From an uncultured Rhizobium sp. (GTDB lineage Bacteria; Pseudomonadota; Alphaproteobacteria; Rhizobiales; Rhizobiaceae), in the NCBI GenBank assembly GCA_945952315.1, contig CAMFIE010000001.1, positions 248,001-312,000 on the forward strand: a stretch of 64,000 nucleotides of DNA, written 5' to 3'. This document shows positions 52,337-62,800 of this stretch, piece by piece. Under the pieces are notes generated by a model. The model was not told the origin of the DNA. It was given only the letters and a program-made list of their open reading frames with translations, and searched no databases. A program made the position numbers and the translations under genes. Every line of letters begins with the position of its first letter. Position 1 is the first letter of the stretch.

Positions 52337-52966
52337 ATGAGCCGACGCACCTTTCACCGGGTGGGGGAAGTGGAGCGCCGCCGCGATCTGATCGCCGCGA
52401 CGCTCGACGTGATTGCCGAACAGGGGCTTCGCGCCGCAACCGTCCGGCAGATTTCCGCCCGCGCAGGGGTGACCGGCGGCCTTATCCGTCACTATTTCAC
52501 CAGCAAGGACCAGATGGTGCAGGCCGCCTATCGCGAGCTTATGCAGGGAATGTTGCGCACAGTGGATGATGCGGTGCAGGCCTGTTCTTCCGGCCGCGAC
52601 CGGATGCGCGCCTTCATCGAGGCAAACCTGCACGATACGGTGACGAATGCCCGAACCATCACGCTCTGGGCGGCCTTTATCGGAAATGTGAAGCTCGATC
52701 CGGATTTTGCTGCCATTCACCGCGAATACTATCTCGCGTTTCTCGACCAGTTGGAGAGCGTGCTTGCTCAGTTTCTGGATGAGGCAGGCCAAGGCCTCGA
52801 CAAGCCGTCGCTTCGGGAAAAGACCATTGCCGTCAATGGCATGATCGACGGGCTCTGGCTCGAACAATCGGTCGCGGGTGAACTGTTCCGGGAAACGGAA
52901 GCGGCCGAGATCGCCTACCGTTCCGTAGAAAAACTGCTTGGTCTGGGCGAAGGCATGCTTGCCTGA
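52337..52966 (+). CDS. TetR regulator, BetI-like
   Basis: 209 residues. HTH: LRAATVRQISARAGVTGGLIRHYFTSKDQMVQAAY; C-terminal INGMIDGLWLEQSV-type BetI domain (here VNGMIDGLWLEQSVAGELF). Starts 3 bp after the ddaH-like gene, so it is in the operon and probably autoregulates it in response to an arginine-type compound. Confidence 0.87.
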   Translation: MSRRTFHRVGEVERRRDLIAATLDVIAEQGLRAATVRQISARAGVTGGLIRHYFTSKDQMVQAAYRELMQGMLRTVDDAVQACSSGRDRMRAFIEANLHDTVTNARTITLWAAFIGNVKLDPDFAAIHREYYLAFLDQLESVLAQFLDEAGQGLDKPSLREKTIAVNGMIDGLWLEQSVAGELFRETEAAEIAYRSVEKLLGLGEGMLA

Positions 52967-53011
52967 AGCCCGACCTCTAACCGAAATGCACCTTGGAAAG
53001 GGAATGACCCC

Positions 53012-54202
53012 ATGCGTTATGCATCGATTACCGACCGCCTTTCGACCCTTGGTTCCGGCAAATGGGCCGTGCATCTGGAGGCGCGTGCGATGGTGCAGGC
53101 GGGGGAAAAACTGATCGAACTGACGATCGGCGAGCCGGACCTGCCTCCGGATCAGGCACTGCTTGCAGAATGCGCGCGTGCCATGCATGCCGGCCGCACC
53201 CGCTATTCAAACGGTCGCGGTGAACCGGCGGTGCTGAAGGCGCTCGCCGACAAATACCGCAAGCGTCGTCCTGACGTTTCCGAAAAGAATCTGCTCTGCT
53301 TCCCCGGCACGCAGACGGCGCTCTTTGCCGTGATGCTGGGGCTCGTCGAGGCCGGCGATACGGTGCTGGTCGGTGATCCGCTCTATGCGACCTATGAAGG
53401 TGTGGTTGCATCGACAGGAGCCAGACTGAAACCGGTTCCGCTACACCCGGATCGCCGCTTCCATCTGCAGGCTGCCGATCTTGAAAAGGCGATTACACCG
53501 GATTGCCGTGTGCTGCTTCTCAACACGCCGCATAACCCAACCGGCGCTGTGCTGACCGCTGAGGAAATCGCTGAAATCGGTGAGGTGTGCCGCCGCCATG
53601 ATCTGTGGATCGTCAGCGACGAGGTGTATGAAGAGCTGATCTTCGATGCAGCCTTTGCCTCTCCCTTTGACAATCCGGATCTTGCCGAGCGCACGATTGT
53701 CGTGTCCTCGATCTCGAAGTCCCATGCGGCGCCGGGCTTCCGCTCCGGCTGGGCGGCGGGTCCGGAAGAGTTCTGCGCGCGACTGCTGCCGGTTTCGGAA
53801 ACCATGCTGTTCGGCGTTCAGCCCTTCATTTCGGACATGACGGCAATGGCTGTCTCGCAGCGTTTCGACACCGCCTCCGTCATGCGGGAAAACTACCTGC
53901 GCCGCGCCCGGATCGTCGAGCAGGCGCTCGCCCGTGAACAGCATCTGAAGGTGATGATGCCGGAAGGCGGCATGTTCATTCTGGTGGATGTGGGTGCAAC
54001 CGGGCTCGAGGGACAGGATTTTGCCTGGAAACTGCTGAAGCAGGAAAAGGTTGCGGTCATGCCCGGTTCTTCCTTCGGGGAAGAGGCGCGCGACTTCATC
54101 CGCCTGTCTCTGACTGTCCCCGATGAACTGCTTTCGGAAGCCATGGGCCGCATTGCGCGTCTTGCCCGCACGCTTGCCGACGGAGAGGGAAAAGCCGCAT
54201 GA
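53012..54202 (+). CDS. aruH: Arginine:pyruvate transaminase-like aminotransferase (class I)
   Basis: 396-residue PLP aminotransferase. Fold-type I blocks: LTIGEPDLPPD, TRYSNGRGEPAVLKAL, NTPHNPTGAVL, SDEVYEELIF, PLP-binding K236 in SISKSHAAPGFRSGWAAG and FIRLSLTV near the C-terminus. The beginning MRYASITDRL...WAVHLEARAM and overall wording resemble Pseudomonas AruH, which transfers the alpha-amino group of arginine to pyruvate, making 2-ketoarginine. Its stop overlaps the start of the AruI-like gene (ATGA), so the two products probably act in sequence. Confidence 0.8.
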   Translation: MRYASITDRLSTLGSGKWAVHLEARAMVQAGEKLIELTIGEPDLPPDQALLAECARAMHAGRTRYSNGRGEPAVLKALADKYRKRRPDVSEKNLLCFPGTQTALFAVMLGLVEAGDTVLVGDPLYATYEGVVASTGARLKPVPLHPDRRFHLQAADLEKAITPDCRVLLLNTPHNPTGAVLTAEEIAEIGEVCRRHDLWIVSDEVYEELIFDAAFASPFDNPDLAERTIVVSSISKSHAAPGFRSGWAAGPEEFCARLLPVSETMLFGVQPFISDMTAMAVSQRFDTASVMRENYLRRARIVEQALAREQHLKVMMPEGGMFILVDVGATGLEGQDFAWKLLKQEKVAVMPGSSFGEEARDFIRLSLTVPDELLSEAMGRIARLARTLADGEGKAA

Positions 54203-55812
54203 CCGCATCGATGAAAACTGTCGGCGAGGTCATGATCGACATTCTGGAGGCAAACGGCGTCGACCATGTCTTCGGCATTCCGGGTGTGCATACGGTTGAG
54301 CTCTATCGGGGGCTTGCCGGATCGAGGATCCGCCACATCACCCCGCGTCACGAACAGGGTGCGGCCTTCATGGCCGATGGTTATGCCCGGGTTTCGGGCA
54401 AGCCTGGCGTCTGCCTGCTGATCACCGGGCCGGGTCTTACCAACGCCATTACCGCGATGGCGCAGGCCCAGCAGGACAGCGTGCCCATGCTGGTGATTTC
54501 CGGTGTGAATGCCCGCTCCACACTCGGCCATGGTCGTGGCCGTCTGCATGAGCTGCCCGACCAGCGGGCGATGATGGCAAGTTTCTGCCTGATGACCCAT
54601 ACGCTGATCGAACCCACCGATCTGGCCGATGTCATGGCACGCGCCTTCACCCTGCTCCGCTCCGGCCGTCCCGGGCCGGTACATATCGAAATCCCGACGG
54701 ATGTCATGTCCGCCCGCATTCCGGATCCGATGATCAAACCTGCCCGCGCGCTTCGCCCGCGCGCCGACAAAGGCTCGGTTGACGAGGCGGCCAGGCTGAT
54801 TTCCTCGGGCAAAAGGCCTGTAATCCTTGCCGGAGGCGGGGCCGTGCGCGCTGCAAAGGCGGTGCAGGCGCTTGCCGAAAGGATCGGCGCGCCGATCATC
54901 ACCACAGCCAATGCCCGCGGTCTTGTCCCCCATCACCCGTTATCCGTGCCTGCAAGCGCGAGCCTCATGCAGGTGCGTGCGGCCATCGCTGAAAGCGATC
55001 TGGTCATTGCGCTTGGCACGCAGTTCGGCACAACGGATTATGATGTCTATGTCGACGGAAGATTTCCGAAACTGGCGAATGTGATCCATGTGGACGTGGA
55101 TGCCGCCCAGCTTGGACGCCAGCCGGATACACGTCTTCCCGTCTTGTCCACGGTCGAGAACTTCCTCGCCGACCTTCTGCCGCTTCTTGAAACGGCAAAA
55201 CCTGCGGCCAAAGCCGAGGCGCGGGCGGCCGATATTCGCGAGAAGGCGCGCGGCGAGCTGAGCGCAAAAATGCAGCGGGAAGTGTCTATCCTCGAATTGG
55301 TCCGCGACACCCTGCCAGGCTGCATCATCGTCGGTGATTCGACGCAGGCAATCTACGCCGGCAATCTCTTCTTTGAATCGGACCGGCCTGCCGGCTGGTT
55401 CAATGCTGCAACCGGTTTTGGCGCGCTTGGCTATGGTCCGCCCGCGGCGATCGGGGCCGCCCTGGCAGAACCGGGCACGCCCGTCATCTGTCTCACCGGC
55501 GATGGCGGCTTCCAGTTCACGCTTTCCGAAATCGGTGCCGCCCGCGATGCCATGGCGAAGGTGATCTATCTCGTCTGGAACAATGACGGCTATCAGGAAA
55601 TCGAGACCTATATGATCGATAACGGCATTACGCCTGAAGGGGTGAAGCCGTCTGCTCCCGATTTCCTGAAGATTGGCGAAGCATATGGTCTCCCGTCCTC
55701 AAGGCTTTCAAGCATCGATCAGCTTGCGGATGCGCTGAAAACGGCGGCTGGTCGGCAGGGGCCATCCCTGATCGAGGTCCACGAGAGCCTTACGCTGGGC
55801 ATGCGGCCCTGA
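54199..55812 (+). CDS. aruI: 2-ketoarginine (5-guanidino-2-oxopentanoate) decarboxylase-like ThDP enzyme
   Basis: 537-residue thiamine-diphosphate enzyme of the acetolactate-synthase fold. N-terminal VDHVFGIPGVHTVELYRGL, catalytic Glu in RHEQGAAFMADGYARVSGKPGVC, and the ThDP motif GDGGFQFTLSEIG with NND at 55588-55596. These blocks are close to the Pseudomonas AruI sequence I remember, rather than to IlvB. AruI decarboxylates 2-ketoarginine to 4-guanidinobutyraldehyde. The expected next enzymes, 4-guanidinobutyraldehyde dehydrogenase and guanidinobutyrase, are not in the cluster. Confidence 0.82.
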   Translation: MTASMKTVGEVMIDILEANGVDHVFGIPGVHTVELYRGLAGSRIRHITPRHEQGAAFMADGYARVSGKPGVCLLITGPGLTNAITAMAQAQQDSVPMLVISGVNARSTLGHGRGRLHELPDQRAMMASFCLMTHTLIEPTDLADVMARAFTLLRSGRPGPVHIEIPTDVMSARIPDPMIKPARALRPRADKGSVDEAARLISSGKRPVILAGGGAVRAAKAVQALAERIGAPIITTANARGLVPHHPLSVPASASLMQVRAAIAESDLVIALGTQFGTTDYDVYVDGRFPKLANVIHVDVDAAQLGRQPDTRLPVLSTVENFLADLLPLLETAKPAAKAEARAADIREKARGELSAKMQREVSILELVRDTLPGCIIVGDSTQAIYAGNLFFESDRPAGWFNAATGFGALGYGPPAAIGAALAEPGTPVICLTGDGGFQFTLSEIGAARDAMAKVIYLVWNNDGYQEIETYMIDNGITPEGVKPSAPDFLKIGEAYGLPSSRLSSIDQLADALKTAAGRQGPSLIEVHESLTLGMRP

Positions 55813-55850
55813 TCTGCCGAATGGCACGAAATCCTGCTTTTTTATGTCGC

Positions 55851-55870
55851 CACATTCGCTTATGAGTGTG
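55851..55870. promoter_or_regulatory. Imperfect inverted repeat upstream of the second TetR gene
   Basis: CACATTC-N6-GAGTGTG, one mismatch between the 7-bp arms, in the 114-bp gap between the aruI-like gene and the TetR gene at 55927. Possible autoregulatory operator; weak evidence. Confidence 0.35.
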
Positions 55871-55926
55871 TATGGGGACAAGGGATGCGTATCGGCCTTA
55901 CCTGAGGCTGTGCGACGGGTGGACGA

Positions 55927-56589
55927 ATGACGGAACAGGGTAAGCATGTCGCGCCAAGGGTGCGTCGCACGGCCTCCAAGGAGGAGCGCCAGCAACAGCT
56001 GATCGAGGCAACCATAGATCAGCTGGCCCTTCGAGGGTATGCGTCAACCACCATCGCCGATGTCGCCAAGGCGGCGGGTCTTTCCCGCGGGATTGTCAAT
56101 TTCCATTTCGAGAGCAAGGAAAAGCTTCTCGAGGCGACCCTTGCCTATCTCTCCCGGGAGTATGACGATATGGTCCTCGGGCGTATTGCGGAGGCGGGCC
56201 ATCGCGCGGCGGACCAGCTCTGGGCCTATGCGGATGCGCATTTCGATCCGCTTGTGTGCACGCCACGCAAGCTTGCGGCCTGGGTGGCTCTCTGGGGCGA
56301 GGCCAAGAATCGCCCGAATTACGTGACCGCCCGCAGCCCGCGCGACATCGCGATCATCCAGGTGCTGATCAGGATTTGCGAAAAGCTCAAGACCGAAGGC
56401 GGCTATTCCATCGATCCGCATGCGATTGCCTTCGGTTTCAACAGCTTGACCGAAGGGTCATGGATGCAGGTGCTGATGGAAGACAGCATCAACCGGGAGG
56501 AGGCGCTGTCGATAGCGCGGCACTATCTTTCTGTGATTTTCCCGCGTCATTTTCAGCCCACCGGACCGCGCCCTGCGCTTTCTCATTGA
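55927..56589 (+). CDS. TetR regulator, BetI-like
   Basis: 220 residues. HTH: GYASTTIADVAKAAGLSRGIVNFHFESKEKLLEATL, with a BetI-type C-terminal domain (IAFGFNSLTEGSWMQVLMEDSI). Third regulator of this type in the window. It follows the AruI-like gene on the same strand but has its own upstream gap; target unknown, possibly choline/betaine genes elsewhere. Confidence 0.85.
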   Translation: MTEQGKHVAPRVRRTASKEERQQQLIEATIDQLALRGYASTTIADVAKAAGLSRGIVNFHFESKEKLLEATLAYLSREYDDMVLGRIAEAGHRAADQLWAYADAHFDPLVCTPRKLAAWVALWGEAKNRPNYVTARSPRDIAIIQVLIRICEKLKTEGGYSIDPHAIAFGFNSLTEGSWMQVLMEDSINREEALSIARHYLSVIFPRHFQPTGPRPALSH

Positions 56590-56718
56590 GCACTGCAGAT
56601 CGTCTTTCAGTGCTGACCTTTTTTGACCGGCTGGCTTCGTCAGGGTGACTGATCCCGCCCTTGACAAAGGAGCAAACTGCTTCAATGTCTCCCCGCCCGC
56701 CATTGCCGCAAACAGGCG

Positions 56719-56747
56719 TAAAAAAGCCATGTTCGATAAACATGGCT
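56719..56747 (-). terminator. Orphan intrinsic terminator on the minus strand, possible sRNA end
   Basis: Perfect 9-bp stem AGCCATGTT (56725-56733) / AACATGGCT (56739-56747) with a 5-base loop, followed on the minus strand by a run of six T. No minus-strand gene lies upstream of it: the next 118 bp lead to the start of the plus-strand glucan synthase gene. A short minus-strand RNA starting in the 56750-56900 region would end here. It could instead limit antisense transcription. Confidence 0.6.
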
Positions 56748-56864
56748 GCTTGTCCGCGCCTGTTCCGGAGTGTCTGTCGCACGGCAATTCTGTTGTGTTG
56801 GGCCAGACAATCGGAGTAAGGCGTGGTCGCCGTCAGACCCATCGCGCATACAGAACCGGAAGTT

Positions 56865-59800
56865 ATGTCCCCTCAGAACCCGACCGCCGCTCCGCCCCGT
56901 GAGTCCGAAGCCAAGCAGATCGATCACAATGGATCGATCCGGTCGACCTATTTCAGTCTGGAGGAGCTTTCGGCCTGCGGAGCAGCCATGGCCCGCGGTG
57001 AGCCGCTGCATCTGCCGGCCTATACGCCTTTCGATTTCTTCCGCCGTCACAAGGAAAATGACCGCGAGATCCTGCGCGTCTATCGCTCGACAGCGTCAGA
57101 CGTTGCCGCCGGTGCCGCGATTACCCCGGCTGCGGAGTGGCTGCTCGACAATCACTATATCGTCGAGGAAGCCCTGCAGGAGGTGCGGCGCGATTTTCCG
57201 AGGCGCTTCTATCGCCAATTGCCGGTTATCGAGGTTGCCGGCCAGAAAATCCCGCGCACGCTGGCAATTGCCTGGCTTTACGTGGCCCATACCCACAGTT
57301 CCGTCTCGCGGGAAAGCCTCACGGCAATCGTAGACGGCTTCCAGCAGGAGCAGACGCTTCAGATCGGCGAGCTCTGGGCCTTGCCCTCCATGGTGCGCTA
57401 TGTGCTGATCGAGAATCTCCGCCGCATCTCGATCCGGGTGGAACGGTCGCGCCAGATGCGCCGCAAGGCAAACGAGGCCGCCGATGAATTGATCCGGCTT
57501 GCCGATCCCGGCCGCTGCAAGCCATTCCTCGATACGCTGGAACAACTGGCCGAGGACAATACCTTTGCTACCCAGTTCCTCTACCGGCTGCGCGACGGCT
57601 CGCAGACATCGAGCCTTGCGATTTCCTGGCTTGAAGACCGCCTGGAGCGCGCCGGAACGGATGCCGAAGATGTGCTGATGGCCGAACATAACCGGCTCTC
57701 CTCCGGCAATGTCACCATGGGTAACATCATCCGCGGCTTGCGCGCCATCGATGATACCGAATGGGCGGTCTGGGTGGAGGATGTCAGCCAGGTCGACAAG
57801 CTGCTGTTTGCCCGCACCGATTATGGCGCGCTGGATTCCGGTTCGCGCAACAAATACCGCAAGGCGATCGAACGCTTTGCCCGCCGCTCGGGCTTGACCG
57901 AAGTGGAGATTGCCGAAGCTGCCCGCACAATGACGGAAAGTGCCGCGCCCGTCGGGCTCGCCGCACGCGCGCCCAATCTGGGCGACTTTCTTGTGGGCAC
58001 CGAGCGCAAGAAGCTCGAAAAGACCATCGGCTATCGGACGCCCTTCCTGCAGGGATCGATCCGCAATTTCCGCAAGTTCAACTGGTTCGGCATTGCAGGA
58101 CCAGTGCTGGTCTTCACATTGCTGGCGCTCTGGGGCGCCTATGCTTTCCTGTCGGCAACCGGCATGGGCCTTGCCGCAATGCTGGTGATGCTTGCGCTGT
58201 TTGCGCTGCCCGCATCTGAAGGCGCGACAGGACTTTTCAACACGCTCGTCACCTTCCTCGTGCCGCCGGTGCGGCTGATCGGGTACGAATTCAAGGATGG
58301 CATTCCGGATGATGCCCGCACGCTGCTGGTCGTCCCCTGTCTGATTTCAAGCCGCGACAGCGTCGATGAGCTGGTGCGCAATCTCGAGGTTCACTATCTC
58401 TCGAACCCGCATGGCGCGATCCATTTCGCGCTGGTGAGTGACTGGCCGGACAGCCAGAAGGAAGAAACCGAAGCCGATCTTGCCGTCTTCGCCTATGCCC
58501 GCCAGCAGATAGACCTGTTGCGCAAACGCTATTCCGGCGATCCGATGACCCGGTTCTATCTCCTGCATCGTCGACGCCTTTATAATCCCGCCGAAGGCTG
58601 CTGGATGGGCTGGGAGCGCAAGCGCGGCAAGCTGCACGAGCTGAACCTTTTGCTGCGCGGCGACCGTGACACGACCTTCCTGCCCGGCGCCAATGAAATA
58701 CCGGAAGGCATCCAGTATGTAATGACGCTGGATTCCGATACCCGCCTGATGCGCGATGCGGTGACTAAGTTGGTCGGCAAGCTTCATCATCCGATCAATC
58801 GCCCCGTGATCGATCCCGTGTCGAAGCGCGTGGTCAAGGGCTACGGCCTGTTGCAGCCGCGGGTGACCGCGTCACTGACGACCGGTGTGGATGCCTCCGT
58901 CTTCCAGCGCATCTTCTCGATCAACCGCGGCCTCGATCCTTATGTCTTTACCGTATCCGACGTCTATCAGGACCTGACGGGCGAGGGCACCTTTACGGGC
59001 AAGGGTCTCTATCACGTGGATGCCTTCGAGGCGGCGCTGAAGGGTCGCATCGATGAAAATGCGGTTCTCAGCCATGACCTGCTCGAGGGCTCGTTTGCAC
59101 GATGCGCACTTGTCACCGATGTGGAACTGGTCGAGGATTTCCCGGTTCGCTACGAGGTAGAAGTCTCGCGCCAGCATCGCTGGGCGCGCGGGGATTGGCA
59201 GCTTCTCCCCTTCATCCTCGATCTCGGCCGTGGTGTGACGGCCCTTGGCCGATGGAAAATGCTCGATAACCTTCGCCGGTCACTGATTCCGATTGCCTGG
59301 TTCATCGCATCCGCATGCGGCTGGTATCTGCTGCATCCGTTCCATGCACTCGTCTGGCAGGTGCTGCTGATCTTCTGCCTTTTCGTTGCGCCCACGCTGT
59401 CGTTGATCAATGGCATCATTCCGCGCTCGACCGATATTGTCGCGCGCGCCCACTTCTATACGGTCTGGTCGGATATCCGGGCTGCCAATGCGCAAGTGGC
59501 GCTGCGTGTGGTGTTCATCGCCGATTCCGCCTGCAAGATGGCGGATGCGATCATTCGCTCGCTCTATCGTCTGCTCGTCAGCCACAAGTTGCTTCTTGAA
59601 TGGAAGACGGCGGCGAGCGTCCAGTCCAAGGCACAGGGCTCCATTCTCGACTACTACAAGTCGATGTGGCAGGCGGTGGCCGTGTCGATCATCGGCCTGG
59701 TGATCGCTGCCCTTCCCGACCACAATTCCTTTCTCGTCGGCCTGCCGTTCGTCTTTCTCTGGGTGCTTTCGCCGGCTGTTGCCTGGTACGTCAGCCAGAC

Positions 59801-62800
59801 AGCCGAAACCGAGGATCGGCTTGTGGTCAGCACCGAGGTCTCGAGCGAGCTACGCAAGATTGCGCGGCGCACCTGGCGCTATTTCGAAAGCTTCGTGCGG
59901 GCCGAGGATAATTTCCTGCCACCGGACAATTATCAGGAAATTCCGAACCCGGTTCTCGCCCGGCGCACGTCGCCCACCAATATCGGTGTCTATCTGCTCT
60001 CGGTGATTTCGGCCCGCCAGTTCGGCTGGATCTCCTTTGCCGAAACGGTGGAACGTCTGGAGCAGACAGTTTCCACCATCGACCGGATGGAGAAGTTCCG
60101 GGGCCATCTCTTCAACTGGTATCTGACCGATAGCCTCAACACGCTCGGCCCGCGCTATATTTCGGCAGTGGACAGCGGCAATCTCGCCGGTCATCTGGTC
60201 GCCGTTTCGTCAGCCTTGCGCGATTGGGAAGAGGCACCATCCGCCCACATGCAAGGCCCGCTCGATGGGCTTGGTGATGTGCTCGGCATTTTCGAGGAGG
60301 TGCTGAAGGATCTGCCGGACGACCGCAAGACCGTGCGGCCGCTGCGCCGCCGCCTGGAAGAGCGGGTGCAGGGTTTCGGCACGGCTCTTGAGGCCGCCCG
60401 CCGGGAAAAGGTTGCCGCATCGCTGCATGTGGTGAACCTGCTCGGCCTTGCCCGTGATATCGAGAAGCTGGCCAACAACCTGCATCACGAAGTGGCCTCC
60501 ACCCAAAGCGGTGAGGTCGCCGCATGGGCACGCACGCTGGTTGCCAATTGCGAGGCCCATCAGGCAGATGCGGCGGTCGATATTTCCAATATCGAGCCGC
60601 TGCGCCAGCGGCTTGCCTTCCTGCGCGACAAGACCCGCAGTCTCGCCTTCGAGATGGATTTCCGTTTCCTCTACCGGCCGGAACGCCGCCTGTTGTCGAT
60701 CGGCTATCGCACCGAAACCGGGGAACTGGACGAATCCTGCTACGATCTTCTTGCTTCCGAAGCCCGTCTCACCAGCCTGTTCGCAATTGCAAAGGGCGAT
60801 CTGCCGACCGAGCACTGGTACAAGCTTGGCCGTCAGGTGGTGCCTGTCGGCTCCCGTGGCGCGCTTTTGTCCTGGTCGGGCTCGATGTTCGAATATCTGA
60901 TGCCGCCGCTCGTCATGCAGGAGCGTCATGGCGGCATTCTCAACCAGACCAACAATCTGGTGGTCAAGGAGCAGATGAACCACGGTCGGCGCCTCGGCAC
61001 GCCCTGGGGCATTTCCGAAGCGGCGTTCAACGCCCGCGACCATGAACTCACCTATCAATATACGAATTTCGGCGTGCCGACCCTGGGCCTGAAGCGCGGG
61101 CTCGGTGAAAATGCGGTGATTGCGCCCTACGCCTCGCTGCTCGCCTCGCAATATGCGCCGGAAGCTGCTCTTGCCAACCTGCAGGCGCTGCGCAAGCTCG
61201 GTGCGCTCGGGGCCTATGGCTTCCATGATGCGGTGGATTTCACGCCGACCCGTGTTCCCGAAGGCGCGCGCTGCGCGGTCGTCCGCAATTACATGGCCCA
61301 CCATCATGGCATGTCGATTGCAGCGGTTGCCAATGTCGTCTTCAACGGCATGCTGCGTGAACTTTTCCACTCCGATCCGGTGATCGAGGCGGCAGAGCTT
61401 CTGGTCGAGGAAAAGGCGCCGCGTGAGGTGCAGGTGATGAGCGCCAAGCACGAGCCGGAAAAGCCGGGCTCGACGCAGGCCGATCTTGCGCGCCCGCAGG
61501 TGCGCATGATTGCCGATCCGATGGAGCGCGAGCGCGAACTCGTCTTCCTCTCCAACGGTCATTATTCGGTGATGCTCTCTGCAACCGGCTCCGGTTATTC
61601 CCGCTGGAACGGCCAGACCGTCTCGCGCTGGAAGGCCGATCCGACCGAAGATAACTGGGGCAATTTCATTTTCCTGCGCGATATGGCGACGAACCAGTGG
61701 TGGTCCGCGACCTCCGCGCCGCGCCAGGTGGAAGGTGAAAAGGTCTCGGTGATCTTCGGTGACGACAAGGCCGAGTTTACTAAGACGGTCGGACGCCTCA
61801 CCAGTGAAATGGAATGCATCGTTGCCACAGAACACGATGCCGAAGGCCGCCGCCTGACGCTGATCAACATGAGCCCGGAAGACCGCTACATCGAGGTCAC
61901 GTCCTATATGGAGCCGGTGCTGTCCAGCGATGATGCCGACAGTGCCCATCCGCTCTTCTCGCGGATGTTCGTGAAAACGGAAGTGGGTCAGCGCGGTGAC
62001 GTGATCCGGGCGGTGCGCAACAAGCGCAGCCCCGGCGAGCCGGACATGTGGGTTGCGCATCTGATCGTCGACAACGCCGGTCCGGGCCGCCCGACCGAAT
62101 TCGAGACCGATCGGCGCAAATTCATCGGTCGTGGCCGCAGCCTTGCCGATGCAGCGGCCTTTGATCCAGGTGCTACGCTTTCCGGCACCGATGGTTTCAC
62201 GCTCGATCCTGTTCTTTCGCTCCGCCGCGTCATCCGTGTGCCTGCGGGCAAGAAAGTCAGCGTCATCTACTGGACGATTGCGGCCCCGAACCGGGAAGAG
62301 ATCGACAAGGCTATCGACCGCTACCGGCATCCGGATGCCTTCAGCCATGAGATGATCCATGCCTGGACGCGGGCGCAGGTGCAGATGCGCCATATCGGCG
62401 TGAACTCCAAGCAGGCAGCTGCCTTCCAGCTGCTGGGACGCTATCTCGTCTATCCGGACATGCAGCTTCGTGCCGATCCGGCGACGGTGGCCTCCGGTCT
62501 TGCCTCGCAGTCCTCGCTCTGGCCACTTGCGATTTCCGGCGATTTCCCGATCATCACGCTTCGCATCAATGACGAGATGGATCTTGCCATTGCGCGGGAA
62601 GCCCTGATGGCACAGGAATATCTGCGTTCGCGCGGTCTGACGGTTGATCTCGTGATCCTCAACGAGCGTGCCTCCTCCTATGCGCAGGACATGCAGCATG
62701 CACTCGATGCAGCTTGCGAAAACTTCCGCAGGCTGGGTCAGGCAGACGGGCTGCGCCAGCATATCTTTGCGGTGCGCCGTGATCTCATGGACCAGACCAC

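Noticed and set aside
55603-55630. ATCGATAAC stretch resembling half of the idn operator
   Set aside because: Only one half-site, inside the AruI-like coding sequence, and not palindromic.
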